A DNA stretch of 47,553 bases from Verrucomicrobiales bacterium. Its GTDB lineage: Bacteria; Verrucomicrobiota; Verrucomicrobiia; Verrucomicrobiales; DEV007. Under the pieces are notes generated by a model that made no database searches, was not told the origin of the DNA, and saw nothing but the letters and a program-made list of their open reading frames with translations. The DNA lies in NCBI GenBank assembly GCA_029213025.1, contig JARGOZ010000037.1:1-47553 (forward strand). Reading direction: 5' to 3'. A program made the position numbers and the translations under genes. This document shows, one piece after another, positions 1-9,806 of this stretch. The stretch's first letter is position 1. Each line of letters begins with the position of its first letter.

Positions 1-675
1 AACAATACAATGAAAATACTTAGAAAAAACTACTTGAATTATTCTGATACTCTGTTCCCAACATTGACAGAATTGTGCGGAGTTCCGAAAAAGGCCGGCA
101 ACGATAGCCCCAGTCTGGTTTCTTTACTGAAAAATCCAGATGAAAAATGGGAACACAAGTCGATTACGTGGTTGGCTGAACCTGGTAGTTTCGGAATCAG
201 TGCGCGGGACTGGCGCTATATCCATTACGCCAACGGTGATGAGGAGCTTTACCACATTGCCTCTGATCCTTACGAATGGCACAATCTTGCCGGTAACTCC
301 GACCATGAAAAAGATCTGGAGCGAATGCGGTACTTCGCTCCGGCAAAATTTGCCCCGAAGGTCAAAGTCTCTATAAAGTCGCTGCCGGAACTTTCCTGGC
401 AGAAACCTGATGGCGGTGCGGTTCCGGCCTCCCGTCCCGATGGATCGGGTTTCGAAGTCGCGTTTATTAACAAGAGAAAAACAGAGGTAGAGATTTTCTG
501 GATGGACCGGAAGGGGGCCCCTAAGTCATACGGGTCGATCGCACCTGGAAAGCCCCGCGAGATGTCGACCCGGCCCGGCGCTGTGTGGATGATTGCGAAT
601 CCGGATTCGCAGAAAGTGATTGGCTACTTCACCGTCGGTGACCGGCGGGCAAAAGCAGTCATTCCTGCGAAATAG
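1..675 (+). CDS. Sulfatase C-terminal part fused to a VHL-like beta domain (5' end outside window)
   Basis: The frame is open to the first base, so this is the 3' part of a longer gene; the ATG at 10 is probably internal. Residues counted from that ATG: 10-45 (LFPTLTELCGVP, then SLVSLLKNP) and 65-95 (WRYIHY, EELYHIASDPYEWHNLAGN) are the conserved C-terminal part of formylglycine-dependent sulfatases that carries the DPxEWxNLA signature. The catalytic Cys region is not in the window. Residues about 148-208 (FINKRKTEVEIFWMD, SIAPGK, WMIAN, IGYF) match the beta domain of von Hippel-Lindau proteins: an NxT/FIN strand, a xWLD-like strand and the 'Y..L.PG' turn. The product is probably exported and hydrolyses sulfate esters of polysaccharides; the VHL-like module could bind protein or glycan. 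The sulfatase call is firm; the VHL assignment is by motif only. Confidence 0.85.
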   Translation, partial: NNTMKILRKNYLNYSDTLFPTLTELCGVPKKAGNDSPSLVSLLKNPDEKWEHKSITWLAEPGSFGISARDWRYIHYANGDEELYHIASDPYEWHNLAGNSDHEKDLERMRYFAPAKFAPKVKVSIKSLPELSWQKPDGGAVPASRPDGSGFEVAFINKRKTEVEIFWMDRKGAPKSYGSIAPGKPREMSTRPGAVWMIANPDSQKVIGYFTVGDRRAKAVIPAK

Positions 676-852
676 ATCGCACAACTCCATTTTCCCATTC
701 CATTGACAACACTTTCCCGCTTCCCGACCCACCAGAGCCTTCGGCACCTGGTAGTGTTCCAGTGAGCGGTGGAGCCAGGCCGCCCATGGAGTGTCGATCT
801 GTGAATAGCTGATAAAAGCCTGATATTCGCGAAGTGGTTGATTCCCTGGCAT
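526..852 (-). pseudogene. Remnant of a TIR-domain gene (N-terminal fragment)
   Basis: Reading the minus strand from the ATG at 852, the first 45 or so residues match the start of bacterial TIR-domain proteins: YQAFISYSQID, PWAAWLHRSLEHY, VPKALVGREAG. The similarity stops near 712, after which the frame runs on as nonsense to 526, antisense to the end of the sulfatase gene. Intact family members have a TIR domain of about 130 residues followed by a large repeat or effector part, so only the first third of the domain is left. It lies 49 bp downstream of the GDPD gene, same strand, so it may once have been the last gene of that run. TIR proteins act as NADases or signalling adaptors, often in defence, but this fragment is too short to work. 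Confidence 0.7.
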
Positions 853-901
853 CTGTTGAACTCTCGCGAAGAGTCGTAGCGGCGCAATCCGGAAATGCCC
901 A

Positions 902-1816
902 CTATTCAACAGGGTACAGTTTCGGACCAAACAGGGTACGATGCGGTTCCGGGTGGTCTACAATGAGGCCGGAAATTCCTCTGCCTGCCGAGTGCATGGC
1001 GTCTACCGGATCATCGCTGCCATATGACCACACGTGGATATCCCGGGACTGTGCTGCGTCAATGAGTGGCTGGCTGGTAAACAGAATCGGCAGTACCAAA
1101 TATCGGCAGTTGAGACTGTCGGCCCGATCTAAAATTGAGCCCGGGCGAAACAGCACACGAAACCGGTTTTTCCAACTCTTACCGAGCACGGTATAGCCAA
1201 GTGCAAATCCGCTGTTTTGGTATTCCTGAAGTATAGAATACTCGCCAAACAGGATAGCGTTTTCTTTACTCACTCGACTCGCCAGGGTTTGAAGTAGAGA
1301 ATCTCGAAGTCCGGGCGTTTTGATATCAAAAACCCACTTTAGTTTCGGGTCATCGAAATGACTGAGAATTTCCTCCAGAGTGCGGATTTTTTCTTTTGGT
1401 TCGACGAGAATATCTACCGATCTTACTTCGTCGAGACTCAGCGAGGAAAGGGAACCGGCACCGTTCGTCTTTTGATCAATCTTTTCATCGTGAAATACCA
1501 CAATATGCCTGTCTCTGGTTGCACGAATGTCAATTTCGATCCAGTCGCAACCGGCGGCGATTCCTGTCCGGATCGCGTTGACAGTATTTCCGGTAGTGTG
1601 TCTGCTGTTCGTGGATTTTAGTCCTGATCCGCGATGCCCGATAATTTGTGGAGTTCGGGGCGGGGCCGTGATCTTCCATTGTCGTTTTGCAAGGCCGGGA
1701 AAATTCTGATGGGAAAAGTGAAGTCGCTGGAAAAGCAGAAAACTCAGTGCGCTCAACAACAGGACAAGGAGAACAATGCCGATCCGAATTTTTGAAAACC
1801 CGGCGGTTGCAGTCAT
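902..1816 (-). CDS. Membrane-anchored glycerophosphodiester phosphodiesterase (GDPD)
   Basis: Hydrolyses glycerophosphodiesters to glycerol-3-phosphate and an alcohol. Residues 11-30 form one N-terminal membrane segment or signal anchor. The GDPD fold follows: HRG at 61-63 with the catalytic His61, metal ligands Glu94 and Asp96 (WIEIDIRAT), catalytic His109 (VFHDE), a DIKT motif and a C-terminal 'VWSYG..DPVDAMHSAGRGISGLIVDHPE' region. The usual PENT motif is degenerate (TTGNT). The last 12 residues, ending LYPVE, and the stop are encoded by the repeat array at 908-942, so the natural C-terminus may have been changed by that insertion. The start overlaps the stop of the upstream hydrolase gene by 4 bp (ATGA), showing translational coupling. 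It probably acts outside the cytoplasmic membrane on phospholipid-derived diesters. Confidence 0.9.
   Translation of the reverse strand: MTATAGFSKIRIGIVLLVLLLSALSFLLFQRLHFSHQNFPGLAKRQWKITAPPRTPQIIGHRGSGLKSTNSRHTTGNTVNAIRTGIAAGCDWIEIDIRATRDRHIVVFHDEKIDQKTNGAGSLSSLSLDEVRSVDILVEPKEKIRTLEEILSHFDDPKLKWVFDIKTPGLRDSLLQTLASRVSKENAILFGEYSILQEYQNSGFALGYTVLGKSWKNRFRVLFRPGSILDRADSLNCRYLVLPILFTSQPLIDAAQSRDIHVWSYGSDDPVDAMHSAGRGISGLIVDHPEPHRTLFGPKLYPVE
908..942 (+). repeat. Dispersed 22-bp-periodic repeat, locus 1 (2 copies)
   Basis: Two copies of the 13-mer AACAGGGTACRRT start at 908 and 930, i.e. 22 bp apart, separated by a 9-base spacer (ttcggacca). The array lies inside the 3' end of the minus-strand GDPD gene and encodes its last residues; the base sequence left of it supplies the stop codon. 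Same family as the arrays at 12212, 25218 and 43659. Confidence 0.9.
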
Positions 1817-2832
1817 GATGAATGTTGAGAAATAGCTCGTAGATAAAAGTGTATCATTTCTTCATACAGATCGTCACCGCCTTTTGCGAGAATATTGAAG
1901 TGGTAGGCGTCGGGGATCTCCTGCCATTTACGACTGGATTCCGGCAGTTTTTGAAATACCCGCCTGGCGTGGTTGATAGGTATAACTTTGTCGAGCGATC
2001 CGTGGGTCACAAATACCGGCACTTTTACAAACCCTGCTGAATTTTCGGGTGCAATTTCCTGATACCGAAATCCTCCACGGAATCTGGCGAATTCCACAAT
2101 AGTGCTCCGGAAAATTTCCGGAACCCGGTGCGATGTGAGATTTCCTATCGAATGTGTCACCACCTCTCTCATGTCGGCAAAAGGAGCCGCCGCCACACCT
2201 GCAATGATGCGTGGTTCATGGGGAATGGTTTGCAACATCACAGCGGCACCCAATGAATTTCCGAAAGCTACGACGGGACCCGGTTCTGAATTGTGCTCCG
2301 ACAGTATGGCTTCGATATGATCGAGAACCATACTGACATCACTTCGCTCCAATAATCCATAAGTGCATTTAGTTCCGCCACTTTCTCTGTGAGCCCGGGC
2401 ATCAAAAACAATGCAACGCAGATCGGCGGCGATGAAGCGCTGGGCGATGGTGAGCATGTTCTCTTTCAACCCTCCGCGACCGTGCATGAGAATTACCGTT
2501 CCTCTCGGATCAGGCGATTTCTTCACTCCGGCTTTGTTCAGTCTTGCCCTCATCCTGCGGGTTCTTTCGGCTGTGCCGGGGTTTGGGTGAGGGTGGACGA
2601 TATAGCCTTTGAGGAACTGGCCGTCTTGCGTAGGTGCTTCGAAGGGCTCCAGAATCATGCCGTAGTCGGAGGGATTGGCATTGACCAGGTGGTGGCGTTC
2701 CTCTAATGGCCGCCGCTTCGGGTGCAGAATCATATTACTCCCGATCCAGAGAACTCCGAAAACTCCGAGCTGGGAAAACATTCCGGAAATGAGGAAAAAG
2801 GTTGTTAATTTCTTGCGGCTGGGAAATTTCAT
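1813..2832 (-). CDS. Membrane-anchored alpha/beta hydrolase
   Basis: Serine hydrolase of the BAAT/dienelactone-type alpha/beta fold. A hydrophobic stretch at residues 10-32 anchors or exports it. The oxyanion motif MHGRGG is at 116-121, the nucleophile Ser193 sits in GNSLGAA, the acidic residue is in VTHGSLDKVIP and the catalytic His is in DAYHFNIL near residue 310. Length (339 aa) is normal for such hydrolases. It lies 47 bp downstream of the TauD/TfdA gene and overlaps the GDPD gene by 4 bp. The substrate is unknown; with a sulfatase, an esterase and GDPD on the same strand, cleavage of ester or acyl groups from a polymer or lipid fits, but this is inference. Confidence 0.88.
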   Translation of the reverse strand: MKFPSRKKLTTFFLISGMFSQLGVFGVLWIGSNMILHPKRRPLEERHHLVNANPSDYGMILEPFEAPTQDGQFLKGYIVHPHPNPGTAERTRRMRARLNKAGVKKSPDPRGTVILMHGRGGLKENMLTIAQRFIAADLRCIVFDARAHRESGGTKCTYGLLERSDVSMVLDHIEAILSEHNSEPGPVVAFGNSLGAAVMLQTIPHEPRIIAGVAAAPFADMREVVTHSIGNLTSHRVPEIFRSTIVEFARFRGGFRYQEIAPENSAGFVKVPVFVTHGSLDKVIPINHARRVFQKLPESSRKWQEIPDAYHFNILAKGGDDLYEEMIHFYLRAISQHSS

Positions 2833-2879
2833 TCGCCCAATACGGGCCCGGTGGCGGTATTCTTTCAGCTGATTTCGGT

Positions 2880-3776
2880 CTACACAGCGGCTTTCATGCC
2901 TCCGCGAATTTCCCCGGCACCGACTGCTCCGTAGTTGTCGAGAAAGTCAGGGACCAACGGTCGGCTGTTTGGCATACTCAGCCAAATCCGGAAAAGACAG
3001 CGCTTCTCCTCCGTTTCCAGGTGATCGGTAAAGGCGGAGCGACGGTGAAGAGTAACCCAGTTATTCAGAAGCAGGATGTCGCCCGGCTTTTGTAGAAAGC
3101 GAATCGCATTTTCGCTGCGTCCGGCAACTTCTTCCAGATAATCGAGAGCTTCGCGCTGTTGGGCGGAAAGGTTGGGCAGGGCGGGGTCCGCGTCGGCCCG
3201 GGCGATCAAAACGCGGAGAAAGCTGCAGGCAAAGTGTTCGTCGCAAAATGAGAAAACCGGTTGCTCGCAGTAGGCCTTTTCGTTACCTCCATCAACTGTG
3301 TGCCGTTTGTAGACAAATGTAGATTGTAGTATTTCAAGTAGATCCGGCCGTTCCTTCTCAATTTCGTTATATAAATGCATCGAACTAACGATCTCGTTTT
3401 CGCCGCCGGACAGGGCCTGTTTCCAGCACAGGAAAGCGATGACATCGCATCTGTCAGTGTGGAACGAGAGTTTTTTCCGGGTGTTCGGGCCGCGATTGCC
3501 CGGATCGTTCTCGGCCAGTCCGGCATCTTCGACATTAAATACCAAATCACCGGACGTGCTTTGGGAAACGGGAGTTCCTATCGTTTGGCACCATTCAAGG
3601 AATGCTTCCCTGGCCGAATTTTTCTTGAGGCCCTCAAGGTTAAAGCCGCGCAGTAAAAGGGCACCGGATCCGTTTTCCAGCCGGTCCTGGATTTCCGCCA
3701 CGCTGATCTTATCAAAGTTTGCGACGAAATCATCGATACGAGTGGAATTCGTCCACACTGCCGGATGCGATATCAT
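2880..3776 (-). CDS. TauD/TfdA-family Fe(II)/2-oxoglutarate dioxygenase
   Basis: Cytoplasmic non-haem iron oxygenase that couples 2-oxoglutarate decarboxylation to substrate hydroxylation. The iron-binding HxD motif is His106/Asp108 (SFHTDRCD), the distal His is in VTLHRRSAF, and the 2-oxoglutarate-binding Arg follows in CLFRIWLSM. The N-terminal part (ALLLRGF) and length (298 aa) fit the family. It starts 11 bp after the stop of the secreted esterase gene and precedes the alpha/beta hydrolase, so it is probably co-transcribed with them. The family includes taurine and alkylsulfate dioxygenases; next to a sulfatase a role in sulfur or sulfonate use is possible, but the sequence does not fix the substrate. 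Confidence 0.9.
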   Translation of the reverse strand: MISHPAVWTNSTRIDDFVANFDKISVAEIQDRLENGSGALLLRGFNLEGLKKNSAREAFLEWCQTIGTPVSQSTSGDLVFNVEDAGLAENDPGNRGPNTRKKLSFHTDRCDVIAFLCWKQALSGGENEIVSSMHLYNEIEKERPDLLEILQSTFVYKRHTVDGGNEKAYCEQPVFSFCDEHFACSFLRVLIARADADPALPNLSAQQREALDYLEEVAGRSENAIRFLQKPGDILLLNNWVTLHRRSAFTDHLETEEKRCLFRIWLSMPNSRPLVPDFLDNYGAVGAGEIRGGMKAAV

Positions 3777-3787
3777 TAGCCTTCCAG

Positions 3788-4699
3788 TTACTGCTTTTTC
3801 TTCTCCGGTTTAGGTTTAGCTGCCAGTTCGGCAATTTTTTCCAGGTCTGCTTCCCCGGACAGGTATCCCAGTTCGACAAGGAACCGATCGGTTTTTGCCA
3901 CCGTATCAGAAAAGTGATCGGGTGTTTTGCCCTGGTTGAAAAAGCCGTGGGGTGCGCCCTCGTAGGTATGCAAAACTGACTTGATGCCGGTTTCCTTCAT
4001 CTTGTCGCGAAAGGCCTCTGCGGTAGCTACCGGAATGAGTTTGTCTTTGGTGCCAAGAAACACGATCGCCGGGGGATCGTCTTTGGTGATATTGTGGGCC
4101 GGGGAAATTGCCGGGAACCACTCGGTAACCCGGCTGTGTCCATATCCTTCAGGGCCGTTGTCATAGACCGGATTGAAGAGTAGCAGGGCAGCGGGTTTCG
4201 ATGATATAGAAAGGTCTTCGCCCTGTTCTTCAAAGCCGTCACAAATGCCGGTTGCGGCGGCGACATGACCGCCTGCAGAACCACCTCCAGCGAGGATTTT
4301 CTCAGGATCGATACCGAGGCGGGACGCATTCTTCCGGACCCAGCGGACGGCTGACTTTCCGTCGCTTACGCACTGGTTGGGAGTGGCTTTCTGCCTCGAT
4401 TTGACCCGATAGTCCGCTACGAATGCGACCATACCCCGTGAGGCGAGATACCGGCTGTGGGGTTCAAACTGCCCCGGGGTACCTCCGTTCCAACCTCCGC
4501 CGAAGAAAAACACTACAGCGGGTCGTTTGTCCTTTTGCGGATCGTGTCCCGGAGGGTCAAAACGGTAGATCCACAAATCGTCTCCGGATGCTTTTTTATA
4601 TACTTCCGCAACAGCCCCTTTGAAATTCATTTTGCTGGTCTCCGCGCGAAGCAAAGGAGAGAAAGTCAGGGCGATAAACAGGGTTAAAAATGTCTTCAT
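3788..4699 (-). CDS. Secreted BD-FAE/acetylesterase-type alpha/beta hydrolase
   Basis: A signal peptide is visible at residues 1-19 (hydrophobic stretch ending LLRA). The hydrolase domain has FFFGGGW (65-70), the glycine-rich oxyanion loop that replaces the usual HGGG; the nucleophile Ser141 in GGGSAGGH; Asp in LGTKDKLIP; and His in GAPHGFF. The C-terminus is Lys-rich (PKPEKKKQ). Such enzymes in this phylum sit beside sulfatases and remove acetyl or feruloyl groups from polysaccharides; the acetyl-xylan-type role is inferred. The gene is 22 bp downstream of the sulfatase gene and 11 bp upstream of the TauD/TfdA gene. Confidence 0.9.
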   Translation of the reverse strand: MKTFLTLFIALTFSPLLRAETSKMNFKGAVAEVYKKASGDDLWIYRFDPPGHDPQKDKRPAVVFFFGGGWNGGTPGQFEPHSRYLASRGMVAFVADYRVKSRQKATPNQCVSDGKSAVRWVRKNASRLGIDPEKILAGGGSAGGHVAAATGICDGFEEQGEDLSISSKPAALLLFNPVYDNGPEGYGHSRVTEWFPAISPAHNITKDDPPAIVFLGTKDKLIPVATAEAFRDKMKETGIKSVLHTYEGAPHGFFNQGKTPDHFSDTVAKTDRFLVELGYLSGEADLEKIAELAAKPKPEKKKQ

Positions 4700-4721
4700 A
4701 TCTATAGGGAAATTTCAGTTT

Positions 4722-6137
4722 TTACGCGGCTTTCTTTTTCGCGGGAACTTGAGTTTTTTTCTTTTTTGGTTCCGGTTTCCAGGACCAGTTTGGCGAGGGC
4801 GTGTGAGCTGCTTTGAAAATGGCTTTTGCTTTATTTACCAGTTCGGGTTGGGACGCAGAGAGATCGTTTTGTTCGGCAATATCGGAAGACAGGTCGTAGA
4901 TAGCTATAGGTGCATCGGGATTCTTTTTGATATCGTTTTGCACAGCTTTCCAGTTTCCCCATCGCGCCGCTTTTCGACCGCCTTTTTCGTAAAATTCCCA
5001 GTAGAGATAGTCGTGCCGTTTTTGTTCACCCGATCCGGTCAAAGTCGGGAGAATTGAGATCCCGTCGATTTTTTCGGGTGATTTAACCGAAGCGAGTTCA
5101 CAAAATGTAGGCAGCATATCCCAGTGGGCGGACACGAGGTCGCTGGTTGTGCCAGGAGCAATTTGCCCTGGCCAGCGGGCGAGAAGAAAGGTACGGATGC
5201 CGCCTTCGGTGAGGTCCCTCTTGTAGCCGGTGAACGGGCCGTTGCTGTCAAAGAAATCGGGGTCGTGGCCGCCCTCTTTGTGGGGGCCGTTGTCGGATGT
5301 GAAAAGTACGATTGTGTTGTCATCGATTCCGAGTTCCTTGAGGAGGCTCATCACATTACCTACATCTTCGTCGGCCTTTTTCATCATACCGGCGAAGGCT
5401 GCGATGGGGTTGTTCACTTCCGTGCCCGCGTATCTGCCGACTTTATCTTCAAACTCCGGAAACTTTTCGCGGAAAGGAGCGGAGTATTCTTCAGGAACAT
5501 GCATCGCTGCATGGGGAATCGTAATCGCGAGGTAGGCAAAGAAGGGCTTGTCTTTGTTTTCGCGGATAAAATCGAGAGTTTTGTCGGTAATCAAATCGTG
5601 GGCGTAGGTTTCCCCGTCGAGTTTCACTTTTTCCCGGTCGTCCCAGAGGTGGTCCGGGTAGTAGGTGTGGGCGCAGCGTTGGCAATTGTAGCCGTAGAAG
5701 CGATCAAAATGTTCCATCGGGTCACTTTCCGATCCGGGATAGCCGAGTCCCCACTTTCCAAATGCGCCGGTCGTGTAGTCGCCTTTTTTGAGCAGACGGG
5801 GGATGGTGACGATATCCGCCGGCATCGCCGCCTGGCCTTCCGGCTGGATCTCGCGGTTGCCGCGCACATAACTGTGCCCGGTGTGAACTCCGGTCATCAA
5901 AACACAGCGCGTAGGTGCGCAGACGGTGCTTCCCGAATAGTGATCGGTAAATTTCATGCCTTCTGCGGCGAGTTTGTCGATATGAGGAGTCTGAAATTTC
6001 TTCTGGCCGTAGCAACTCAAATCGCCGTAGCCGGCGTCGTCCAACAGCATGTAGATGATGTTGGGCTTTCTCTCATCTGCTCCCAGACTGACAAGTCCGA
6101 AAGAGCAAAATACTGCAAAAAGAATCGTAAAACGCAT
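4722..6137 (-). CDS. Secreted formylglycine-dependent sulfatase
   Basis: Periplasmic or exported arylsulfatase-type enzyme hydrolysing sulfate esters. Signal peptide 1-19 (FGLVSLGA). Calcium ligands are in MLLDDAGYGD (30-39); the formylglycine signature is Cys73-Ala-Pro-Thr-Arg77 followed by TG at 82-83, so Cys73 would be converted to formylglycine by an FGE enzyme not seen here. KWGLG, PFFAYLAITIPHAAMH and FTSDNGPH supply further active-site residues. At 471 residues it is complete. The C-terminus is unusually lysine-rich (KPEPKKKK, PAKKKAA). First gene of a probable minus-strand operon with the esterase 22 bp downstream. The natural substrate is likely a sulfated marine polysaccharide, by analogy. 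Confidence 0.94.
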   Translation of the reverse strand: MRFTILFAVFCSFGLVSLGADERKPNIIYMLLDDAGYGDLSCYGQKKFQTPHIDKLAAEGMKFTDHYSGSTVCAPTRCVLMTGVHTGHSYVRGNREIQPEGQAAMPADIVTIPRLLKKGDYTTGAFGKWGLGYPGSESDPMEHFDRFYGYNCQRCAHTYYPDHLWDDREKVKLDGETYAHDLITDKTLDFIRENKDKPFFAYLAITIPHAAMHVPEEYSAPFREKFPEFEDKVGRYAGTEVNNPIAAFAGMMKKADEDVGNVMSLLKELGIDDNTIVLFTSDNGPHKEGGHDPDFFDSNGPFTGYKRDLTEGGIRTFLLARWPGQIAPGTTSDLVSAHWDMLPTFCELASVKSPEKIDGISILPTLTGSGEQKRHDYLYWEFYEKGGRKAARWGNWKAVQNDIKKNPDAPIAIYDLSSDIAEQNDLSASQPELVNKAKAIFKAAHTPSPNWSWKPEPKKKKTQVPAKKKAA

Positions 6138-6187
6138 CGCCGAATCTCATCAATTCGGCGCTGATCGTCAATAGCGGATCACCGTGG

Positions 6188-7102
6188 TTAATACACCTGG
6201 GGGACGATCATCGACTCCGGAACCGGATTCCGGTGGTAGTCTTCGTAGTGTTTGCGCTTCGGTAGGTTAACGGTTTCCTGCTCAACTTCCTCGTAGGGGA
6301 TTTGATCGAGGAAATGCCGGATACAATTTAAGCGTGCCTTCTTTTTGTTGTCCGCCGGGACAACCCACCACGGAGCTTCTTTGATGTGGGTTCGCTTGAG
6401 CATGATTTCCTTTGCTTTGGTGTAGTCCTCCCATCGGCGGCGGGATTCCAGATCCATGGGACTCAGTTTCCATCTTTTCAACGGATCGTGGATTCGGGCG
6501 GCAAAGCGAAACCGCTGTTCATCGTCCTGAATGGAAAACCAGTATTTAAACAGCCTGATACCCGACCGGACCAGCATTCCCTCAAACTCGGGAACGGAAC
6601 GGAAGAATTCCTTGTATTCCTCATCGCTGCAGAACCCCATCACTTTCTCGACTCCGGCGCGGTTGTACCAGCTGCGGTCGAAGAGGACTATCTCGCCGGC
6701 GGCGGGCAGATGGGAAACATATCTCTGGAAATACCATTGGGTTTTTTCCCGGTCGCTGGGAGCCGGTAAAGCGGCGATCCGGCATACTCTCGGGTTGAGG
6801 CGCTGGGCGAACCGGCTGATCGCGCCACCTTTTCCGGCGGAATCCCTGCCTTCGAATACTACGACTATTTTCTCTCCGGTCGCCACCACCCAGTCCTGCA
6901 GTTTGACCAGCTCAATCTGGAGTCGGTGAAGCTCGCGGAAGTAGAATTGACGAAACTCGGATACGTTGTCTCCCTGTAACAAGTCCGAGTGATTTTCCTC
7001 GGAAAAGTCACCGAAGTTTAACTCAATCTCTTCGTCAAAATTGTCCTTGTAGGATTCCTTGAAGCGGCGGAAAAATTCTTCTTCGTCCATATTCGCCATC
7101 AT
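6188..7102 (-). CDS. ppk2: Polyphosphate kinase 2 family protein
   Basis: PPK2 transfers phosphate between polyphosphate and nucleotides. The core is complete: Walker A EGRDSAGKGG at 84-93, Walker B LFDRSWYNRAGVE from 140, a lid with KRWKLSPMDLESRRRW, and the C-terminal APWWVVPADNKK. A 60-residue acidic N-terminal extension precedes it. The short single-domain form with this layout resembles class I (NDP-phosphorylating) members, though class cannot be settled by eye. The gene is 50 bp upstream of the sulfatase gene, same strand, and divergent from the Old Yellow Enzyme gene. Met1, Met2 and Met5 are all possible starts (MMANMDEEE). Confidence 0.93.
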   Translation of the reverse strand: MMANMDEEEFFRRFKESYKDNFDEEIELNFGDFSEENHSDLLQGDNVSEFRQFYFRELHRLQIELVKLQDWVVATGEKIVVVFEGRDSAGKGGAISRFAQRLNPRVCRIAALPAPSDREKTQWYFQRYVSHLPAAGEIVLFDRSWYNRAGVEKVMGFCSDEEYKEFFRSVPEFEGMLVRSGIRLFKYWFSIQDDEQRFRFAARIHDPLKRWKLSPMDLESRRRWEDYTKAKEIMLKRTHIKEAPWWVVPADNKKKARLNCIRHFLDQIPYEEVEQETVNLPKRKHYEDYHRNPVPESMIVPQVY

Positions 7103-7159
7103 GGATTAGCCTGACAAAAATGGAAGGCAAAATATAGCGAATTTTTCTTTTACGTAGAA

Positions 7160-7345
7160 ATGGTGACAATTCCGAAACAAGCCGTTATTTCCGGGTCGCA
7201 CCCTGTTGAATTGCTGCACACGCCGGGCAAAGGGAAATTTATCAAGCAGTCGGGAGAATATATATTTCTATTCCGTAATCCGGGTATGATTCGTAATGTT
7301 GTTAAGCATCACTACGGCACTTCGTCTGACAGAGACAAACTATGA
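7160..7345 (+). CDS. Small ORF coupled to the Old Yellow Enzyme gene (doubtful)
   Basis: A 61-codon frame in the 239-bp divergent gap whose stop overlaps the next start codon (CTATGAAT, an ATGA overlap), the typical sign of translational coupling. The product has no signal peptide, no membrane segment and no motif that I recognise. Against it, this gap must also hold the promoters of two divergent genes. It could be a leader or chance. Confidence 0.2.
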   Translation: MVTIPKQAVISGSHPVELLHTPGKGKFIKQSGEYIFLFRNPGMIRNVVKHHYGTSSDRDKL

Positions 7346-8407
7346 ATTTCCCGGAACTTTTTCAACCTCTGCCAATTTTATCGTCGCAAAGCAGCAATCG
7401 AATTTTTATGGCCCCGCTGACCCGTGCGAGGGCCTATGATGACCATATCCCGACGCCGCTAATGGCAGAGTATTATGCCCAGCGGGCCGGTGCCGGTTTG
7501 ATCATTGCCGAAGCCACTATGGTCATGGAGGGAAATTCGTCTTTTGTTACTGAACCGGGGATTTACTCGGAGGCCCATGCCGGAGGCTGGAAGCGGGTGA
7601 CCGATGCGGTTCACAACAAGGGAGGCATGATCGCCCTGCAGCTTTGGCACGGAGGCCGGGCCTGTCATCCGGTTCTCAATGGCGGGATCTATCCGGTCGC
7701 GCCAAGTGCCATCGCGATTACCAATGATCAGATTCATACTCCGGAGGAAAAATTGGATTACGTCGTGCCGCGGCCATTGGAGGATGCGGAAATTCCGGCG
7801 ATCATCGACGGATATGAGCGGGCGTCGGAGTTTGCCAAAGAGGCCGGGTTTGACGGTGTGGAGATTCACGGTGCGAACGGCTATCTTCTCGATGAATTTC
7901 TTCGCGACGGAGCAAACCGGAGAACCGGGCCGTATGGAGGTTCCATTGAAAACCGGGCCCGATTGATGTTCGAAGTTATCGAAGCGGCAGCGGGAGTTTG
8001 GGGGATCGAAAAAGTGGGTTTGAGAATCTCGCCGCTCAACAGTTACAACAGCATGATTGATAGTGATCCGCTGGCCCTTTCAGAATATGTCGCGACCAGG
8101 GCGAATGAAATGAATCTCGGTTATCTACATGTGATGAGAGGTGATTTCCTCGGTCAGCAGAAGGGAGATATACTACCGGTTATTCGGAAAAACTATAGTG
8201 GGCCTCTGGTGGCAAATATGGGATACAGCGCAGAGGAAGCAAACCGGGCAATCGCGGCGGGAAATCTGGATGCAGTTGCCTTCGGCGTTGCCTGTCTCGC
8301 AAACCCGGACTTGCCGGTGCGATTCCGGGAGGATGCCGCATTGAATGAACCCGACCCCGCTACCTTTTATTCTCCTGGTCCGAAGGGCTACACCGACTAT
8401 CCGTTTC

Positions 8408-8415
<8 letters not shown>
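7342..8415 (+). CDS. Old Yellow Enzyme family FMN oxidoreductase (NemA-like)
   Basis: Cytoplasmic FMN-dependent ene-reductase that reduces activated C=C bonds or nitro groups using NAD(P)H. A TIM barrel of normal length (357 aa): N-terminal FQPL and NRIFMAPLTRAR, QLWHGGR at 100-106, the substrate-anion pair His176/Asn179 with Tyr181 (HGANGYLLDEFLRDGANRR), and the FMN phosphate site at the C-terminal VANMGYSAEEANRAIAAG and VAFGVACLANPDLP. It is transcribed divergently from PPK2. Its 3' end overlaps the convergent DUF1501 gene by 8 bp. Role: probably detoxification of electrophiles. Confidence 0.93.
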
Positions 8416-9805
<1,390 letters not shown>

Positions 9806-9806
9806 A

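Noticed and set aside
2389..2706. A 105-codon plus-strand frame over the alpha/beta hydrolase
   Set aside because: It is antisense to a gene with its catalytic motifs in place; it is a shadow.
5124..6164. A 346-codon plus-strand open frame inside the sulfatase gene
   Set aside because: It is antisense to a sulfatase with full catalytic motifs, and its product has no known fold or start signal; it is a shadow frame.
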